From the NCBI RefSeq assembly GCF_000739065.1, contig NZ_CP009149.1:744001-808000 (forward strand): DNA of 64,000 bases, in the 5' to 3' direction. Origin of the DNA: Methanocaldococcus bathoardescens. Lineage in GTDB: Archaea > AGJL01 > Methanococci > Methanococcales > Methanocaldococcaceae. Positions 7,917 through 17,306 of this stretch are shown one piece after another (position 1 is the first letter of the stretch; each line of letters starts with the position of its first letter). Made by a program: the position numbers and the translations under genes. The notes beneath the pieces were generated by a model. That model worked only from the letters and a program-made list of their open reading frames with translations, was not told where the DNA came from and did not search any database.

Positions 7917-8614
7917 AAGTGGCTATAATTGCAGGAACTCCTGGAGCTGGAAAGACATCTGTTCTCATTCACACAATAAAAACTCTAATTAATGAAGGAT
8001 ACAACCCTGTTGTTGTAAAAATTGATTGTCTATATACAGATGATGATGTAAGATACAAAAAATTAGGAATCCCCGTATTAGTTGGTTTAAGCAAAGATAT
8101 GTGTCCAGACCACTTTGCAATATACAACTTTGAAGAAATGGTTGATTGGGCTAAGGATAAAGGAGATATTTTGCTTATAGAAACCGCAGGTCTCTGCCAT
8201 AGATGTGCCCCTTATACAAAAAATAGCTTGGGAATTTGTGTCATTGATGCAACTTCGGGGCCGAATACACCAAGAAAAGTAGGGCCGTTTTTAACAAGTG
8301 CAGATATTGTAGTTATTACAAAAGGAGATATCATCTCTCAAGCTGAAAGAGAAGTTTTTAGAGAAAGAGTTTTAGAGATGAACCCAGATTGTAGAATTTA
8401 TGAAGTTAATGGACTTACAGGGCAGGGTTGTGTTGAAATAGCCAAAGAAATCATTGAAAGTAAAGATATTGAAGATTTAGAAAATGAAGAGTTGAGGCAT
8501 AATGCCCCATTATGCATTTGCACTTTATGTGTTGGAGAGACAAGAGTTAGTAAAAAGTATCACAGAGGAATTTTAAGAAGAATAGATGGATTCATGGGAT
8601 ATGAAGGGGAGTAA
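7913..8614 (+). CDS. SIMIBI-class GTPase, HypB/CooC-like
   Basis: 233 residues. The P-loop is GTPGAGKTS at residues 8-16, followed by the SIMIBI-style DCLYTDDD switch region, the [13 protein letters not shown] segment and an ITKGD base-recognition motif. Cys pairs occur at CHRC and CICTLC, so it probably binds a metal or Fe-S cluster, as HypB, UreG or CooC-type nickel/cofactor insertion GTPases do. It is translationally coupled to the ABC ATPase before it, and the Fe-S protein starts one base after its stop. I infer a maturation role; the client enzyme is unknown. Confidence 0.7.
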   Translation: MKVAIIAGTPGAGKTSVLIHTIKTLINEGYNPVVVKIDCLYTDDDVRYKKLGIPVLVGLSKDMCPDHFAIYNFEEMVDWAKDKGDILLIETAGLCHRCAPYTKNSLGICVIDATSGPNTPRKVGPFLTSADIVVITKGDIISQAEREVFRERVLEMNPDCRIYEVNGLTGQGCVEIAKEIIESKDIEDLENEELRHNAPLCICTLCVGETRVSKKYHRGILRRIDGFMGYEGE

Positions 8615-8615
8615 A

Positions 8616-9260
8616 ATGGTCGATGTAAATGAAATAACCAAATACCTTCCAGGATTCAACTGTGGAGCTTGTGGTTATAAGAGATGTGATTTATTTGCCG
8701 AGGAGTTGTTAAATAAAGATGTAAAATTAGAAGATTGCCCATTTTTGCTTAGAGAGAGATTTAAAGAGAATTATGAAAAATTAAAAGAGATTTTAAAAAT
8801 TGAAGGAACAGCTAAAAAACAGGAAAAATACATTGGAGTTATTGATGGATATGAGGCAGATTTCTTATTAAAGCCCTTACCAAATGAATGCTCTTGTAGA
8901 GAGACATTATTAATTATAGATAAAAAAGAGCTTAAAGTTGGAGATTATATAAAGTATAGACCTTTGGGCTGTCCAATTCCACACTTTGCTAAAATCATTG
9001 ATGAATATCATGGGTTATATACAATCCACGTAGTAGGGCCGTGCCATAGAATAAATGAGGAAAAGATAGAGTATAAAGATGTTGGTATAGCCATAGTTGT
9101 TGCATTTGAGGGAATTGTAGAAGGTAAAGTTCCAGAAGTGGGAAAGACAGTTAAATTCATCCCAAAACATTGTATGATGCAGAAGGTTCATTCTGGAGTA
9201 GTAGTTCAAGTTGAGGGAAAAAGAGTTTACATTGAAGGCATTGATTTAAAGGTATTTTAA
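8616..9260 (+). CDS. Fe-S protein with CdhE-like N-terminal cluster domain
   Basis: About 214 residues from the ATG at 8616, placed by GGGGAG upstream. The N-terminus [22 protein letters not shown] ... DCPF is the four-cysteine [4Fe-4S] motif (CxxCxxxxC...C) found in the corrinoid Fe-S protein CdhE and related reductive activators. CdhE itself lies at 14694. The rest ([50 protein letters not shown]) has more Cys and His and is not a family I can name. It is third in the operon with the ABC ATPase and GTPase, so it may be the redox or scaffold partner. Confidence 0.65.
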   Translation: MVDVNEITKYLPGFNCGACGYKRCDLFAEELLNKDVKLEDCPFLLRERFKENYEKLKEILKIEGTAKKQEKYIGVIDGYEADFLLKPLPNECSCRETLLIIDKKELKVGDYIKYRPLGCPIPHFAKIIDEYHGLYTIHVVGPCHRINEEKIEYKDVGIAIVVAFEGIVEGKVPEVGKTVKFIPKHCMMQKVHSGVVVQVEGKRVYIEGIDLKVF

Positions 9261-9286
9261 AAAATAAAAAATTATTTTATAATTAT

Positions 9287-9769
9287 TTATTTTATCATCT
9301 TTACAGAATCCTTTAATCTTGCTGATGTATCTACCATACCAATTAATCTTGGGTCTATTCCGCTAACATCCCCATATTTTAGATAATCAGTTACAGTTGG
9401 CTTTATTTTAGTGAACGCCCCAACGTATATATCATATCCAAATGGGAAATTTCTCTTACATATTTCTTCAATACCATCCATAATTTTTTCAAGTTTTTCC
9501 CCTTCAACTGTTATAATTATTTCCCCAACTTTAACTTTTAATTCCATCTCTTCGCCTTTAACCTTAATAACTTTTCTATCTTGGTGATTTACAGGCAAAC
9601 CTCTTGCAGGACCAAATGGAACTGTCTTAGGTAAAGGCTGTCCATGAACTATTACTCTAACAATCCCATCCAAATCATAAATCTCATTTAACACTTTTTC
9701 TGTTGTCTCTGCTTTCAAATACCTGTGTGGGAATATTTTTATATCAACAACTTTTATTTCTTCACTCAT
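9287..9769 (-). CDS. McrD-like methyl-coenzyme M reductase operon protein
   Basis: 161 residues from the ATG at 9769, placed by GAGGTGA before it; an upstream ATG at 9790 lacks one. The sequence matches the McrD family: VDIKIFPHRYLKAETTEKVLNEIYDLDG, VHGQPLPKTVPFGPARGLPVNHQDR and NFPFGYDIYVGAFTK. McrD proteins bind methyl-coenzyme M reductase and are linked to its assembly or activation. There is no mcrBCGA cluster here, so this is a stand-alone paralogue. It converges on the ATPase/GTPase/Fe-S operon. Confidence 0.8.
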   Translation of the reverse strand: MSEEIKVVDIKIFPHRYLKAETTEKVLNEIYDLDGIVRVIVHGQPLPKTVPFGPARGLPVNHQDRKVIKVKGEEMELKVKVGEIIITVEGEKLEKIMDGIEEICKRNFPFGYDIYVGAFTKIKPTVTDYLKYGDVSGIDPRLIGMVDTSARLKDSVKMIK

Positions 9770-10050
9770 AAACTTCACCTCATTTTTCATAACCCTACTA
9801 TTTTCCTTAACCTTTATAATACTTTCGATAAATTCGGTATTACTTTAAGGAAATTAAAAATCTAAATTTTATTATCTAAATTCATAAATATGAAAATTTA
9901 TATGTAAGGGAAACTTGGAAATAAACCTAAGTAATATATATCTCTTAAACTCAAATAATGAAAAAGCAAATTTACCAATTCAATCTTTTTATATTACTAC
10001 ATTATAATTAATTTTAAAGAAACAGAATCTAATTTTATGAGGTGTTTGTT

Positions 10051-10842
10051 ATGAGAAGGGAATTTCCTGAAGAAGGAGATATAGTTATAGGGACTGTAAA
10101 GGATGTCAAACCTTATGGGGCATTTGTAGAACTCTTAGAATATCCAGGAAAAGAGGGAATGATTCATATCTCTGAGGTTACATCAGGATGGGTTAAAAAT
10201 ATTAGAGACCACGTTAAAGTCGGGCAGAGGGTTGTTGCAAAAGTTTTAAGAGTAGATGAAAAAAAAGGACATATTGATTTATCTTTAAAGAGGGTTACTG
10301 AACAGCAAAAAAGAGCAAAAGTCCAAGAATGGAAAAGGTTCCAAAGAGCTTCAAAGATGCTTGAAAGAGCCGCTGAAAAATTAGGTAAAAGCTTAGAAGA
10401 AGCATGGGAAGAGGTTGGATACTTATTGGAGGATGAGTTTGGAGAGTTATACAATGCCTTTGAAACAATGGTTATTGAAGGAAAAGAGGTTTTAGATGAT
10501 TTAGATATTAGTGAAGAATGGAAAAATGTTTTGTATGAGGTTGCTAAAGAGAGCATTGAATTAACAAATGTTGAAGTTGAAGGAGTTATTGAGATGAAAT
10601 CCTATGCTCCAGATGGCATTAAGCAGATAAAGAAGGCATTAACAACAGCTTTAAAAGCCAACCCTTATGAGGACGTTGAAGTTAAAATAACCTACATTGG
10701 GGCACCAAAGTATAGGGTTGTTGTTATAGCTCCAGATTACAAGAGTGGAGAGGAGGTTTTAAAGAAGGTTTGTGAGAAAGCCGTAGAAACAATCAAAAAA
10801 CTTGGTGGAGAAGGAAGCTATTACAAAGAGAGTAAGAAGTAA
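10051..10842 (+). CDS. eif2a: Translation initiation factor aIF2 subunit alpha
   Basis: 263 residues. The N-terminal S1 domain contains GTVKDVKPYGAFVELLEYPGKEGMIHISEV and DEKKGHIDLSLKRV. A helical middle domain and a C-terminal alpha-beta domain (LKANPYEDVEVKITYIGAPKYRVVV) follow. This is the standard archaeal aIF2-alpha architecture, part of the heterotrimer that delivers initiator tRNA. The start at 10051 is preceded by GAGGTG at 10038-10043. nop10 begins 9 bases after the stop, a common archaeal pairing. Confidence 0.95.
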   Translation: MRREFPEEGDIVIGTVKDVKPYGAFVELLEYPGKEGMIHISEVTSGWVKNIRDHVKVGQRVVAKVLRVDEKKGHIDLSLKRVTEQQKRAKVQEWKRFQRASKMLERAAEKLGKSLEEAWEEVGYLLEDEFGELYNAFETMVIEGKEVLDDLDISEEWKNVLYEVAKESIELTNVEVEGVIEMKSYAPDGIKQIKKALTTALKANPYEDVEVKITYIGAPKYRVVVIAPDYKSGEEVLKKVCEKAVETIKKLGGEGSYYKESKK

Positions 10843-10851
10843 GGGATAAAG

Positions 10852-11025
10852 ATGAGAATGAAAAAATGCCCGAAATGTGGAACTTACACTTTAAAAGACA
10901 TCTGCCCAAAGTGTGGAGAAAAAACTGCAATTCCAAAACCACCAAAATTTTCTTTAGAGGATAGATGGGGAAAATATAGGAGGATGTTAAAGAGAGCTTT
11001 AAAAAATAAAAATAAGGCAGAATAA
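10852..11025 (+). CDS. nop10: Ribosome biogenesis protein Nop10
   Basis: A 57-residue protein. [11 protein letters not shown] and CPKCGEKT form the zinc ribbon. They are followed by [18 protein letters not shown], the family signature. Nop10 is a core component of H/ACA RNPs with Cbf5, Gar1 and L7Ae, and so is functionally tied to the H/ACA RNA at 6799-6920. An in-frame stop just upstream limits the start to ATG 10852 or 10858. It is co-oriented with aIF2-alpha. Confidence 0.95.
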   Translation: MRMKKCPKCGTYTLKDICPKCGEKTAIPKPPKFSLEDRWGKYRRMLKRALKNKNKAE

Positions 11026-11067
11026 TTTTTCTTTTTTTATATTAAAATTTTATATTTCTGGGATAGT

Positions 11068-11745
11068 ATGCTACTTAGATTATCATCAGGTAATATATTG
11101 AATGAAAAAGTCCATAAAGTAGGAATTATAGCCCTTGGTTCGTTCTTAGAAAATCATGGAGCTGTTTTGCCAATAGACACTGATATAAAAATAGCTTCAT
11201 ACATTGCTTTAAAGGCATCTATTTTAACTGGAGCTAAGTTTTTGGGAGTTGTTATTCCATCAACTGAATATGAGTATGTTAAACATGGCATTCACAACAA
11301 ACCAGAGGATGTTTATAGCTATTTGAGGTTTTTGATAAATGAGGGTAAGAAAATTGGTGTAGAGAAGTTTTTGATAGTTAATTGTCATGGAGGAAACGTC
11401 TTAGTTGAAAGTTTTTTAAAAGATTTAGAATATGAGTTTGGAGTAAAGGTAGAGATGATAAATATAACATTCACTCATGCTTCAACAGAGGAAGTTTCTG
11501 TTGGTTATGTAATTGGCATAGCTAAAGCTGATGAAGAAACTTTGAAAGAGCATAACAACTTTGAAAAATATCCTGAAGTTGGCATGGTTGGATTAAAAGA
11601 GGCGAGAAAAAATAATAAAGCCATAAATGAAGAGGCAGAAGTTGTTGAAAGATTTGGAATTAAATTGGATAAAAAACTTGGAGAGAAAATTTTGAATAAT
11701 GCAATAGAAAAAGTTATTGAAAAAATAAAAGAAATGATAAGGTGA
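11068..11745 (+). CDS. arfB: FAPy deformylase ArfB (creatininase family)
   Basis: A 225-residue creatininase-fold metal amidohydrolase. Metal-site motifs are [17 protein letters not shown] near residue 24 and VNCHGGN near 112. In M. jannaschii the orthologue MJ0116 (recalled) is the Fe(II)-dependent deformylase that removes formate from 2-amino-5-formylamino-6-ribosylaminopyrimidinone phosphate, the second step towards riboflavin and the F420 chromophore. The next gene starts 4 bases after the stop with its GGTGA inside this gene, so they are co-transcribed. Confidence 0.85.
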   Translation: MLLRLSSGNILNEKVHKVGIIALGSFLENHGAVLPIDTDIKIASYIALKASILTGAKFLGVVIPSTEYEYVKHGIHNKPEDVYSYLRFLINEGKKIGVEKFLIVNCHGGNVLVESFLKDLEYEFGVKVEMINITFTHASTEEVSVGYVIGIAKADEETLKEHNNFEKYPEVGMVGLKEARKNNKAINEEAEVVERFGIKLDKKLGEKILNNAIEKVIEKIKEMIR

Positions 11746-11749
11746 AACT

Positions 11750-12217
11750 ATGGGTTGGGATAATGCCCCATCTCACATCTGCAGAGGAGGAGATTTAAGA
11801 GGTTTGGCTTTTTGCTGTCCCCCAATAAAATACTGTCCTATCCATAAAGCATTAGCCGTATTAAAAATGTCGCCAGAAGAGTTTATAAAAATAAAAGAAG
11901 ATTTTGGGAAAAGAACAAAGCTTGGTTTAGGAAGTAATACATGCTTTGGTAGTTTAGTGTGGTGCTGTAAAATAACAAAACCTTGCCCTTATAGGGATTA
12001 TGAACTTGCTAAAAACAACATAAGTCCTGATGAATACATGGAGCTAAAAAAAGAGCTTGCTAAGGAAATTATAAAAAATAGCCAGTTTTTTAAAGAGGCG
12101 GTTGATGTTTTTATTAAGAAGGGCATTCCAAAAGATATTGCTGAAAAATGTATCTTAGAGACAGGAGATTTAAAGAAAGCTTATGAATTGGCTATAAAAA
12201 TGATAGATAAAGATTAA
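11750..12217 (+). CDS. Cys-rich methanogen protein (possibly methanogenesis marker 9)
   Basis: 155 residues. The N-terminal ~85 residues are rich in cysteine with spaced [11 protein letters not shown] and [12 protein letters not shown] motifs, suggesting two Fe-S or zinc sites arranged as an internal repeat (each followed by [11 protein letters not shown] / [11 protein letters not shown]). The C-terminal part ([32 protein letters not shown]) looks like a UBA-like helical domain. It resembles the methanogen-restricted family called methanogenesis marker protein 9, but I cannot confirm this. It overlaps the convergent gene end by four bases. Confidence 0.6.
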   Translation: MGWDNAPSHICRGGDLRGLAFCCPPIKYCPIHKALAVLKMSPEEFIKIKEDFGKRTKLGLGSNTCFGSLVWCCKITKPCPYRDYELAKNNISPDEYMELKKELAKEIIKNSQFFKEAVDVFIKKGIPKDIAEKCILETGDLKKAYELAIKMIDKD

Positions 12218-13125
12218 GATAATGAGATTTTGTTTTCCTGAAATGCCTTAAACATGTTATATTCATCTTTTGATAACTTATAAATATAATATTTAACATC
12301 CTCAACTATACACATACTTTTTAGTAATCTATAACTCTTTTCCCCATCATAATTATTTAAAAATGCATATACTGGCTTTCCTTCCTTAGCTACTATATAT
12401 CCTTCTTCACTACCTTCAATTTTAATCAAACATGTACCATTAGATAAAGCATCAATCAATGAAGCATTTTCTAAGATTATTGGTTCTTTTGATAATATTA
12501 CTTTTTTAACTATATCATTAATTGATTCCCCAAAGAACAAAACTCCATCAGGGTATTTCCTCTTTAAAGAATTTAATTCTTCATTGGATATGTTTTCAAT
12601 CTTTGCAATTATCTCACTAACAGCAAAGGTTGTTTTTAACTTACTAATCGCTCTTTTTCCAAACAATATTTTTTTTCCAAAATATACTGCAAAAACCTCT
12701 TTTTTATTTTTATAAACAACAACTGCTTTTTCATTTTTGAATCTTTTTGGCATAAAAATAACTTTATCAGTAGAAGTTAAATATTTATATACATCATTAT
12801 AAGAATTTAAAATAACCTCGTTCTCAAAAACCAAACTAAGTTTTGAAATCTCAACAATAGACTCATCTGGTTTAAAGTTTTTTAAAGCAGATTTTATTTC
12901 CTCTTCACTACCTTCATAAATTTCTATCAAAAATTCATCTGGAATTTGTGAAAATATTTCCTCTAAACTTTTTTCTCTACCATTTAACTTTGATGAGATA
13001 AGTTTTGAGTTAATATAGTATAAAAGAGCATTGTCTATCCTAATAATTCCTGTAAAATCAGCTAATCCAGAAATAATTTCCTTTAAATCATCAACTTTTC
13101 CAAATTTTGAATACACTTTTTCCAT
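12214..13125 (-). CDS. Uncharacterised archaeal protein downstream of tRNA-Sec
   Basis: About 303 residues from ATG 13125. Longer frames run into the tRNA-Sec gene and are rejected. No signal peptide, membrane segment or catalytic motif is evident. The protein alternates charged helices and strands and resembles archaeal DUF2226-type proteins, with low certainty. GTGAGATT sits just before the start. Only 21 bases separate it from the 3' end of tRNA-Sec on the same strand, leaving no room for its own promoter, so it is probably expressed from the tRNA promoter. Confidence 0.7.
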   Translation of the reverse strand: MEKVYSKFGKVDDLKEIISGLADFTGIIRIDNALLYYINSKLISSKLNGREKSLEEIFSQIPDEFLIEIYEGSEEEIKSALKNFKPDESIVEISKLSLVFENEVILNSYNDVYKYLTSTDKVIFMPKRFKNEKAVVVYKNKKEVFAVYFGKKILFGKRAISKLKTTFAVSEIIAKIENISNEELNSLKRKYPDGVLFFGESINDIVKKVILSKEPIILENASLIDALSNGTCLIKIEGSEEGYIVAKEGKPVYAFLNNYDGEKSYRLLKSMCIVEDVKYYIYKLSKDEYNMFKAFQENKISLS

Positions 13126-13146
13126 AATCTCACAAAAAAATAATGA

Positions 13147-13235
13147 CGGCGCAGGGGGGGAATCGAACCCCGAGGGCATTCGCCCTCGACGGATCTGAAG
13201 TCCGCCCCGGGCTACCAAGCCCGGTACCCCGCGCC
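13147..13235 (-). tRNA. selC: tRNA-Sec (anticodon TCA)
   Basis: On the minus strand it begins GGCGCGGGG. It has a long acceptor-plus-T helix pattern (9-bp acceptor), a long D stem CCGGGC/GCCCGG, an anticodon stem CGGAC/GTCCG-type with loop containing TCA, a long variable arm (CGAGGGC/GCCCTCG) and T-arm GGTTCGATTCC. The discriminator is G. TCA decodes UGA, and the UGA-containing selD at 18166 is in the same window. TATA-like TTAATATAA lies about 20-28 bases upstream (13250-13262). Confidence 0.93.
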
Positions 13236-13389
13236 ACGTTAATAGGCAATTATATTAATAGACAGCAGGAATATTTAAAGGTTATTCACGTAAAGATATA
13301 ATATACATATTAACGAAATTAATGACTAAATAAAGTAAAATATTCTTTATTTTTTACAAATTTTCCTTTAAAAAATTGAAATAATAATA

Positions 13390-13398
13390 TTTATATAT
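13390..13398 (+). promoter_or_regulatory. TATA box of the cdhD-cdhE operon
   Basis: TTTATATAT lies about 65 bases before the cdhD start. It predicts initiation near 13420 and a leader of about 40 bases ending in GGTGAT. Confidence 0.5.
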
Positions 13399-13460
13399 GA
13401 AGTTTGGCAATAACTTAATCTTAATCTATAATGATTTATAATGACAAATTAGGTGATGCT

Positions 13461-14651
13461 ATGGATTTAAATGCTTTGATAAAAATCATTGAAAAAGTTG
13501 GAAGAATTGAAATTGAAAACATAACAATTACAGCAGATGAATTAATCATAAATATCCCATCAGCTCCACCAATAGTTATCCCTCAAACACCATCAATAAA
13601 AGAGAAATTGGTTGAAGAAGGAATTATAGAAATTAAAGATGTTCCAGAGTTAGATTGGGAACCTCCAGTTGAGAAATATCCTGGATACATAAGAGAAGTC
13701 CAATTTGGAAAACCAAAATCAGAGGGTGGAAGAGGAAAGGTCGTAAAGATTGGTGGGCAAAAAGCTTTATACAGATTTGAAGAGCCACAACCAAACCCTC
13801 CAGTTGTTACATTTGATATATTTGATATTCCAATGCCTGGGTTACCAAAACCAATTAGAGAGTTTTTCCAAGATGTGATGGAAGACCCTTGCGAATGGGC
13901 AAAGAAGTGTGTTAAAGAATTTGGAGCAGATATGATAACAATCCACCACATCTCAACAGACCCAAAAATTAAAGATAAAAGTCCAAAAGAGGCAGCAAAA
14001 TTAATGGAAGATTTATTACAAGCTGTTGATGTTCCATTTGTTATTGGAGGTAGTGGAAACCCTCAAAAAGACCCGTTAGTTTTAGAGGCATGTGCTGAAG
14101 TTGCAGAAGGAGATAGATGTTTATTAGCATCAGCAAACTTAGAATTGGATTATAAAAAGATAGTTGATGCAGCTATGAAATACGACCATAATGTATTAGC
14201 ATGGAGTATTATGGACCCAAATATGGCGAGAGATTTAAATAGAAAGTTAGTTGAAGCTGGTTTAGACCCAAATAGAATAGTTATGGACCCAACAACATGT
14301 GCTTTAGGTTATGGGATAGAGTTTTCAATTAATGCAATGACAAGATTGAGATTGAATGGATTGAAAGGGGATGAGTTAGTTAATATGCCAATGTCCTCTG
14401 GAACAACAAACGCTATTGGAGCAAGAGAAGCATGGATGAACAATCCTGAATGGGGACCGAGAGAGTATAGACTCCCACTATGGGAAATAACTACTGGAAT
14501 TACAATGATGATGTGTGGTGTTGATTTGTTCATGATGCTTAACCCAATATCAGTGAAAACATTGAAAGAGATTGGAAAAACACTAACAACTAAGCCAGGA
14601 GAAGTTAAGCTAAACACAAATAACTATGAGTGGATTACAGCAAAAGCATAA
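13461..14651 (+). CDS. cdhD: CODH/acetyl-CoA synthase delta subunit (corrinoid Fe-S protein, small)
   Basis: 396 residues. It forms the corrinoid iron-sulfur protein with CdhE and transfers the methyl group from methyltetrahydrosarcinapterin/methanopterin to acetyl-CoA synthase in autotrophic CO2 fixation. The TIM-barrel sequence shows VTFDIFDIPMPGLPKPI, DMITIHHISTDPKI, FVIGGSGNPQKDP and MDPTTCALGYG, typical of the family. The start at 13461 has GGTGAT immediately upstream; ATG 13431 is too far 5'. cdhE follows after 42 bases. The catalytic CdhA/B/C subunits are not here. Confidence 0.95.
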   Translation: MDLNALIKIIEKVGRIEIENITITADELIINIPSAPPIVIPQTPSIKEKLVEEGIIEIKDVPELDWEPPVEKYPGYIREVQFGKPKSEGGRGKVVKIGGQKALYRFEEPQPNPPVVTFDIFDIPMPGLPKPIREFFQDVMEDPCEWAKKCVKEFGADMITIHHISTDPKIKDKSPKEAAKLMEDLLQAVDVPFVIGGSGNPQKDPLVLEACAEVAEGDRCLLASANLELDYKKIVDAAMKYDHNVLAWSIMDPNMARDLNRKLVEAGLDPNRIVMDPTTCALGYGIEFSINAMTRLRLNGLKGDELVNMPMSSGTTNAIGAREAWMNNPEWGPREYRLPLWEITTGITMMMCGVDLFMMLNPISVKTLKEIGKTLTTKPGEVKLNTNNYEWITAKA

Positions 14652-14693
14652 AATTGTAATTAAATTGTAATTATTAATTTAAAGGTGATTAAA

Positions 14694-16166
14694 ATGGCAA
14701 AAAAAGTTAGTGCAATGGATATCTATAAGTTATTGCCAAAAACAAACTGTAAAAAATGTGGGCAACCATCATGTATGGCATTTGCTACAAAATTGTTAGA
14801 GAAAGAGGCGAGTGTTGACCAGTGTCCTATTCTAAATACTCCAAAATTTGAAGAAAATAGAAAGAAACTTATAGAGCTTATATCCCCACCTGTAAAAGAA
14901 GTGTGGTTTGGAAATGATGAGAAAAAGGCAGTTATGGGTGGAGATGAAGTAATGTATAGATATCAGCTATCATTCTTCAACCCAACACCAATTGGTATTG
15001 ATATAAGTGATGAGTTAAGTGAAGAAGAAATTAAGAATAAAGCTAAAGAAATAGAGAATTTTGCATTTGAAAGAACTGGAGAAAAGCTAAAATTGGACTT
15101 TATTGTTATAAGAAATGCTTCTGGAGATGTTGAGAAATTCAAAAAAGCTATAGAGATAGTAGAAAAAGAAACAAAAATGCCTATTTGTATTGCTTCATTA
15201 AATCCGGAGGTTATAAAAGAAGCTTTAAAAGTAATTAAATCAAAACCAATGGTTTATGCTGCAACAAAAGATACATTAAATGATTTCATAAAAGTCATTA
15301 AAGAGCTTAAAAAAGAAAAGGATGTTGTTTTGGTTTTATCATCAAATAACGTTAAAGATTTAAAAAATATGGCTGCAAAGTGCTTAGCTAATGGTATTGA
15401 AGATTTAGTTTTAGAACCTCACACTTACCCAGAAAATATTGCTGAAACATTAGATTTAAATGTAATGATTAGGAGAAGTGCAATAGAAAGAGGAGACAAA
15501 TACTTAGGATTCCCAATATTAAATTTACCAATTAACGCTTATTATTACGCTTTAAAAAATGAATGTCCAATTTCTGGATTCTTTGATGATAAAGAAGTTA
15601 TTGCTAAGATGTTTGAAGCAACTATTGCCAACACATTAATGAATAGATATGCAGATGCTTTAATTATGCACGGAACAGATGTTTGGGAATTAATGCCTGT
15701 ATTAACATTGAGACAATGTATCTATACCGACCCAAGAAAACCACAAGCAGTTGAACCTGGATTATATCCAATTGGCAATCCAGATGAAAACAGCCCAGTT
15801 ATATTAACAACAAACTTCTCATTAACATTCTATACAGTTACTGGAGACTTTGAGAAAGATAATGTTACCTGCTGGTTATTAGTAATGGATACTGGAGGAA
15901 AGGCTGTTGATGTCTCAGTTGCAGGAGGGCAATATAATGGAGAGAATGCTAAAAAATTAATTGAAGAGACAGGAATTGCTGATAAAGTTAGCCATAGAAT
16001 ATTAATTTTACCAGCATTGGCTGCATCAACAAGAGGAGATATTGAAGATAAAACTGGATGGACTTGTATTGTTGGAACAAGAGATTCATCTCAAGTTGGT
16101 GACTTCTTAAGGAAAAACTGGGATAAAATATTAAAAGAGTGGAAAGAAAAGAATCAAACCGCATAA
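14694..16166 (+). CDS. cdhE: CODH/acetyl-CoA synthase gamma subunit (corrinoid Fe-S protein, large)
   Basis: 490 residues. The N-terminal [4Fe-4S] domain (MDIYKLLPKTNCKKCGQPSC ... CPIL) precedes a TIM-barrel and a C-terminal corrinoid-binding domain (LTTNFSLTFYTVTGDF, DTGGKAVDVSVAGG, HRILILPALAA). It holds the cobamide that carries the methyl group between the pterin carrier and the CODH/ACS A-cluster. The start at 14694 is set by GGTGATT. It is co-transcribed with cdhD. Confidence 0.95.
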   Translation: MAKKVSAMDIYKLLPKTNCKKCGQPSCMAFATKLLEKEASVDQCPILNTPKFEENRKKLIELISPPVKEVWFGNDEKKAVMGGDEVMYRYQLSFFNPTPIGIDISDELSEEEIKNKAKEIENFAFERTGEKLKLDFIVIRNASGDVEKFKKAIEIVEKETKMPICIASLNPEVIKEALKVIKSKPMVYAATKDTLNDFIKVIKELKKEKDVVLVLSSNNVKDLKNMAAKCLANGIEDLVLEPHTYPENIAETLDLNVMIRRSAIERGDKYLGFPILNLPINAYYYALKNECPISGFFDDKEVIAKMFEATIANTLMNRYADALIMHGTDVWELMPVLTLRQCIYTDPRKPQAVEPGLYPIGNPDENSPVILTTNFSLTFYTVTGDFEKDNVTCWLLVMDTGGKAVDVSVAGGQYNGENAKKLIEETGIADKVSHRILILPALAASTRGDIEDKTGWTCIVGTRDSSQVGDFLRKNWDKILKEWKEKNQTA

Positions 16167-17294
16167 TTACTCAAAAATCTTTTTTATAATCTCTAATGCT
16201 TTTTCTATATCTTCATATTTTGTAGCATAACTAAATCTAATATAATTAGCTCCATTTTCACCAAATGCAATCCCTGGAACACATAGAACTTTATTTTCAA
16301 TTAATTTTTTAGCAACTTCTACACCATCTCCATACTCGGATACATCTGGGAAGATATAAAATGCTCCATCAGGTTTATTAACTCTAAAAATATCCTTTAG
16401 TCCATTATAAATTAAATCCCTCCTCCTTTTAAATTCATTAACCATCTCTTCAACACATTTTTGACTTCCTTTTAGAGCGGCTAAAGCACCATATTGAGCA
16501 AAGGTTGTAGCACAGGCAAAGCTGTATTGATGGATTTTTATCATATTGTTGATTAAATCCAACTCTTTATTTAGTTCATCAGAAACAGCTAAATAACCAA
16601 TTCTCCAGCCAGTCATAGCATAGGTTTTAGAAAATCCATTAATTAATATACACCTATCAGTAAATTCCATTGGTGAGTAGTGTTTTTTATCATAAATAAT
16701 CTTATCATAAACCTCATCTGAAACAATAATTAAATTATAATCTTCAGCTATCTCCGCCAAGCCCTTTATTGTTTCTTTATCATAGACTTTTCCAGTAGGG
16801 TTTGCTGGAGAGTTAAAGATTATTAATTTTGTTTTTTTAGTAATTGATTCTTTAACTTGCTCTAAATCAATATCAAAATTTTCATCTAAATTTATACTTT
16901 TAATCTTCCCTTCAGCAAACTCTGTTAATGAAAAATAAGATACAAAAGATGGATTTGGGATTAAAACCTCATCCCCCTTATCAACCAAAGTCATGATAGA
17001 AAGCATTAATGCCTCTGAAGCCCCGCAAGTAACAATAATATTGTCTTTATCAACATCTAAATTATAATCTCTCTTTAATTTATTACTTATCTCTTCTCTA
17101 AGCTCTGGAATTCCATTGTTTGGAGAGTAATGAGTTTTTCCTTCATCCAATGCTTTTTTTGCTTCCTCAATAATATGTTTTGGTGTATCAAAATCTGGCT
17201 CACCTATTCCCAAATTTATACAGTCAGATGTTGCTAAATTAAATATCTCTCTAATTGCAGATGGTTTTATATTTTTACACCTATTGCTTATCAT
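16167..17294 (-). CDS. Class I aminotransferase (aspartate aminotransferase type)
   Basis: 375 residues of the PLP-dependent class I/II aminotransferase family. The N-terminal LGIGEPDFDTPKHI, FNSPANPTGKVYD, SDEVYDKIIYD and the PLP-lysine motif NGFSKTYAMTGWRIGY are all intact, and the C-terminus carries the substrate carboxylate Arg in YIRFSYATK. It corresponds to M. jannaschii MJ0001 (recalled), annotated AspC. Exact substrate is inferred. It converges tail-to-tail with cdhE (adjacent stops) and follows the nucleotidyltransferase gene by 12 bases. Confidence 0.88.
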   Translation of the reverse strand: MISNRCKNIKPSAIREIFNLATSDCINLGIGEPDFDTPKHIIEEAKKALDEGKTHYSPNNGIPELREEISNKLKRDYNLDVDKDNIIVTCGASEALMLSIMTLVDKGDEVLIPNPSFVSYFSLTEFAEGKIKSINLDENFDIDLEQVKESITKKTKLIIFNSPANPTGKVYDKETIKGLAEIAEDYNLIIVSDEVYDKIIYDKKHYSPMEFTDRCILINGFSKTYAMTGWRIGYLAVSDELNKELDLINNMIKIHQYSFACATTFAQYGALAALKGSQKCVEEMVNEFKRRRDLIYNGLKDIFRVNKPDGAFYIFPDVSEYGDGVEVAKKLIENKVLCVPGIAFGENGANYIRFSYATKYEDIEKALEIIKKIFE

Positions 17295-17306
17295 TTTCTC
17301 ACATCC

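Noticed and set aside
13126-13218. N-terminal extension of the 12214-13125 protein
   Set aside because: The extra 31 codons are the antisense-free body of tRNA-Sec itself; the real start at 13125 has its own ribosome site.
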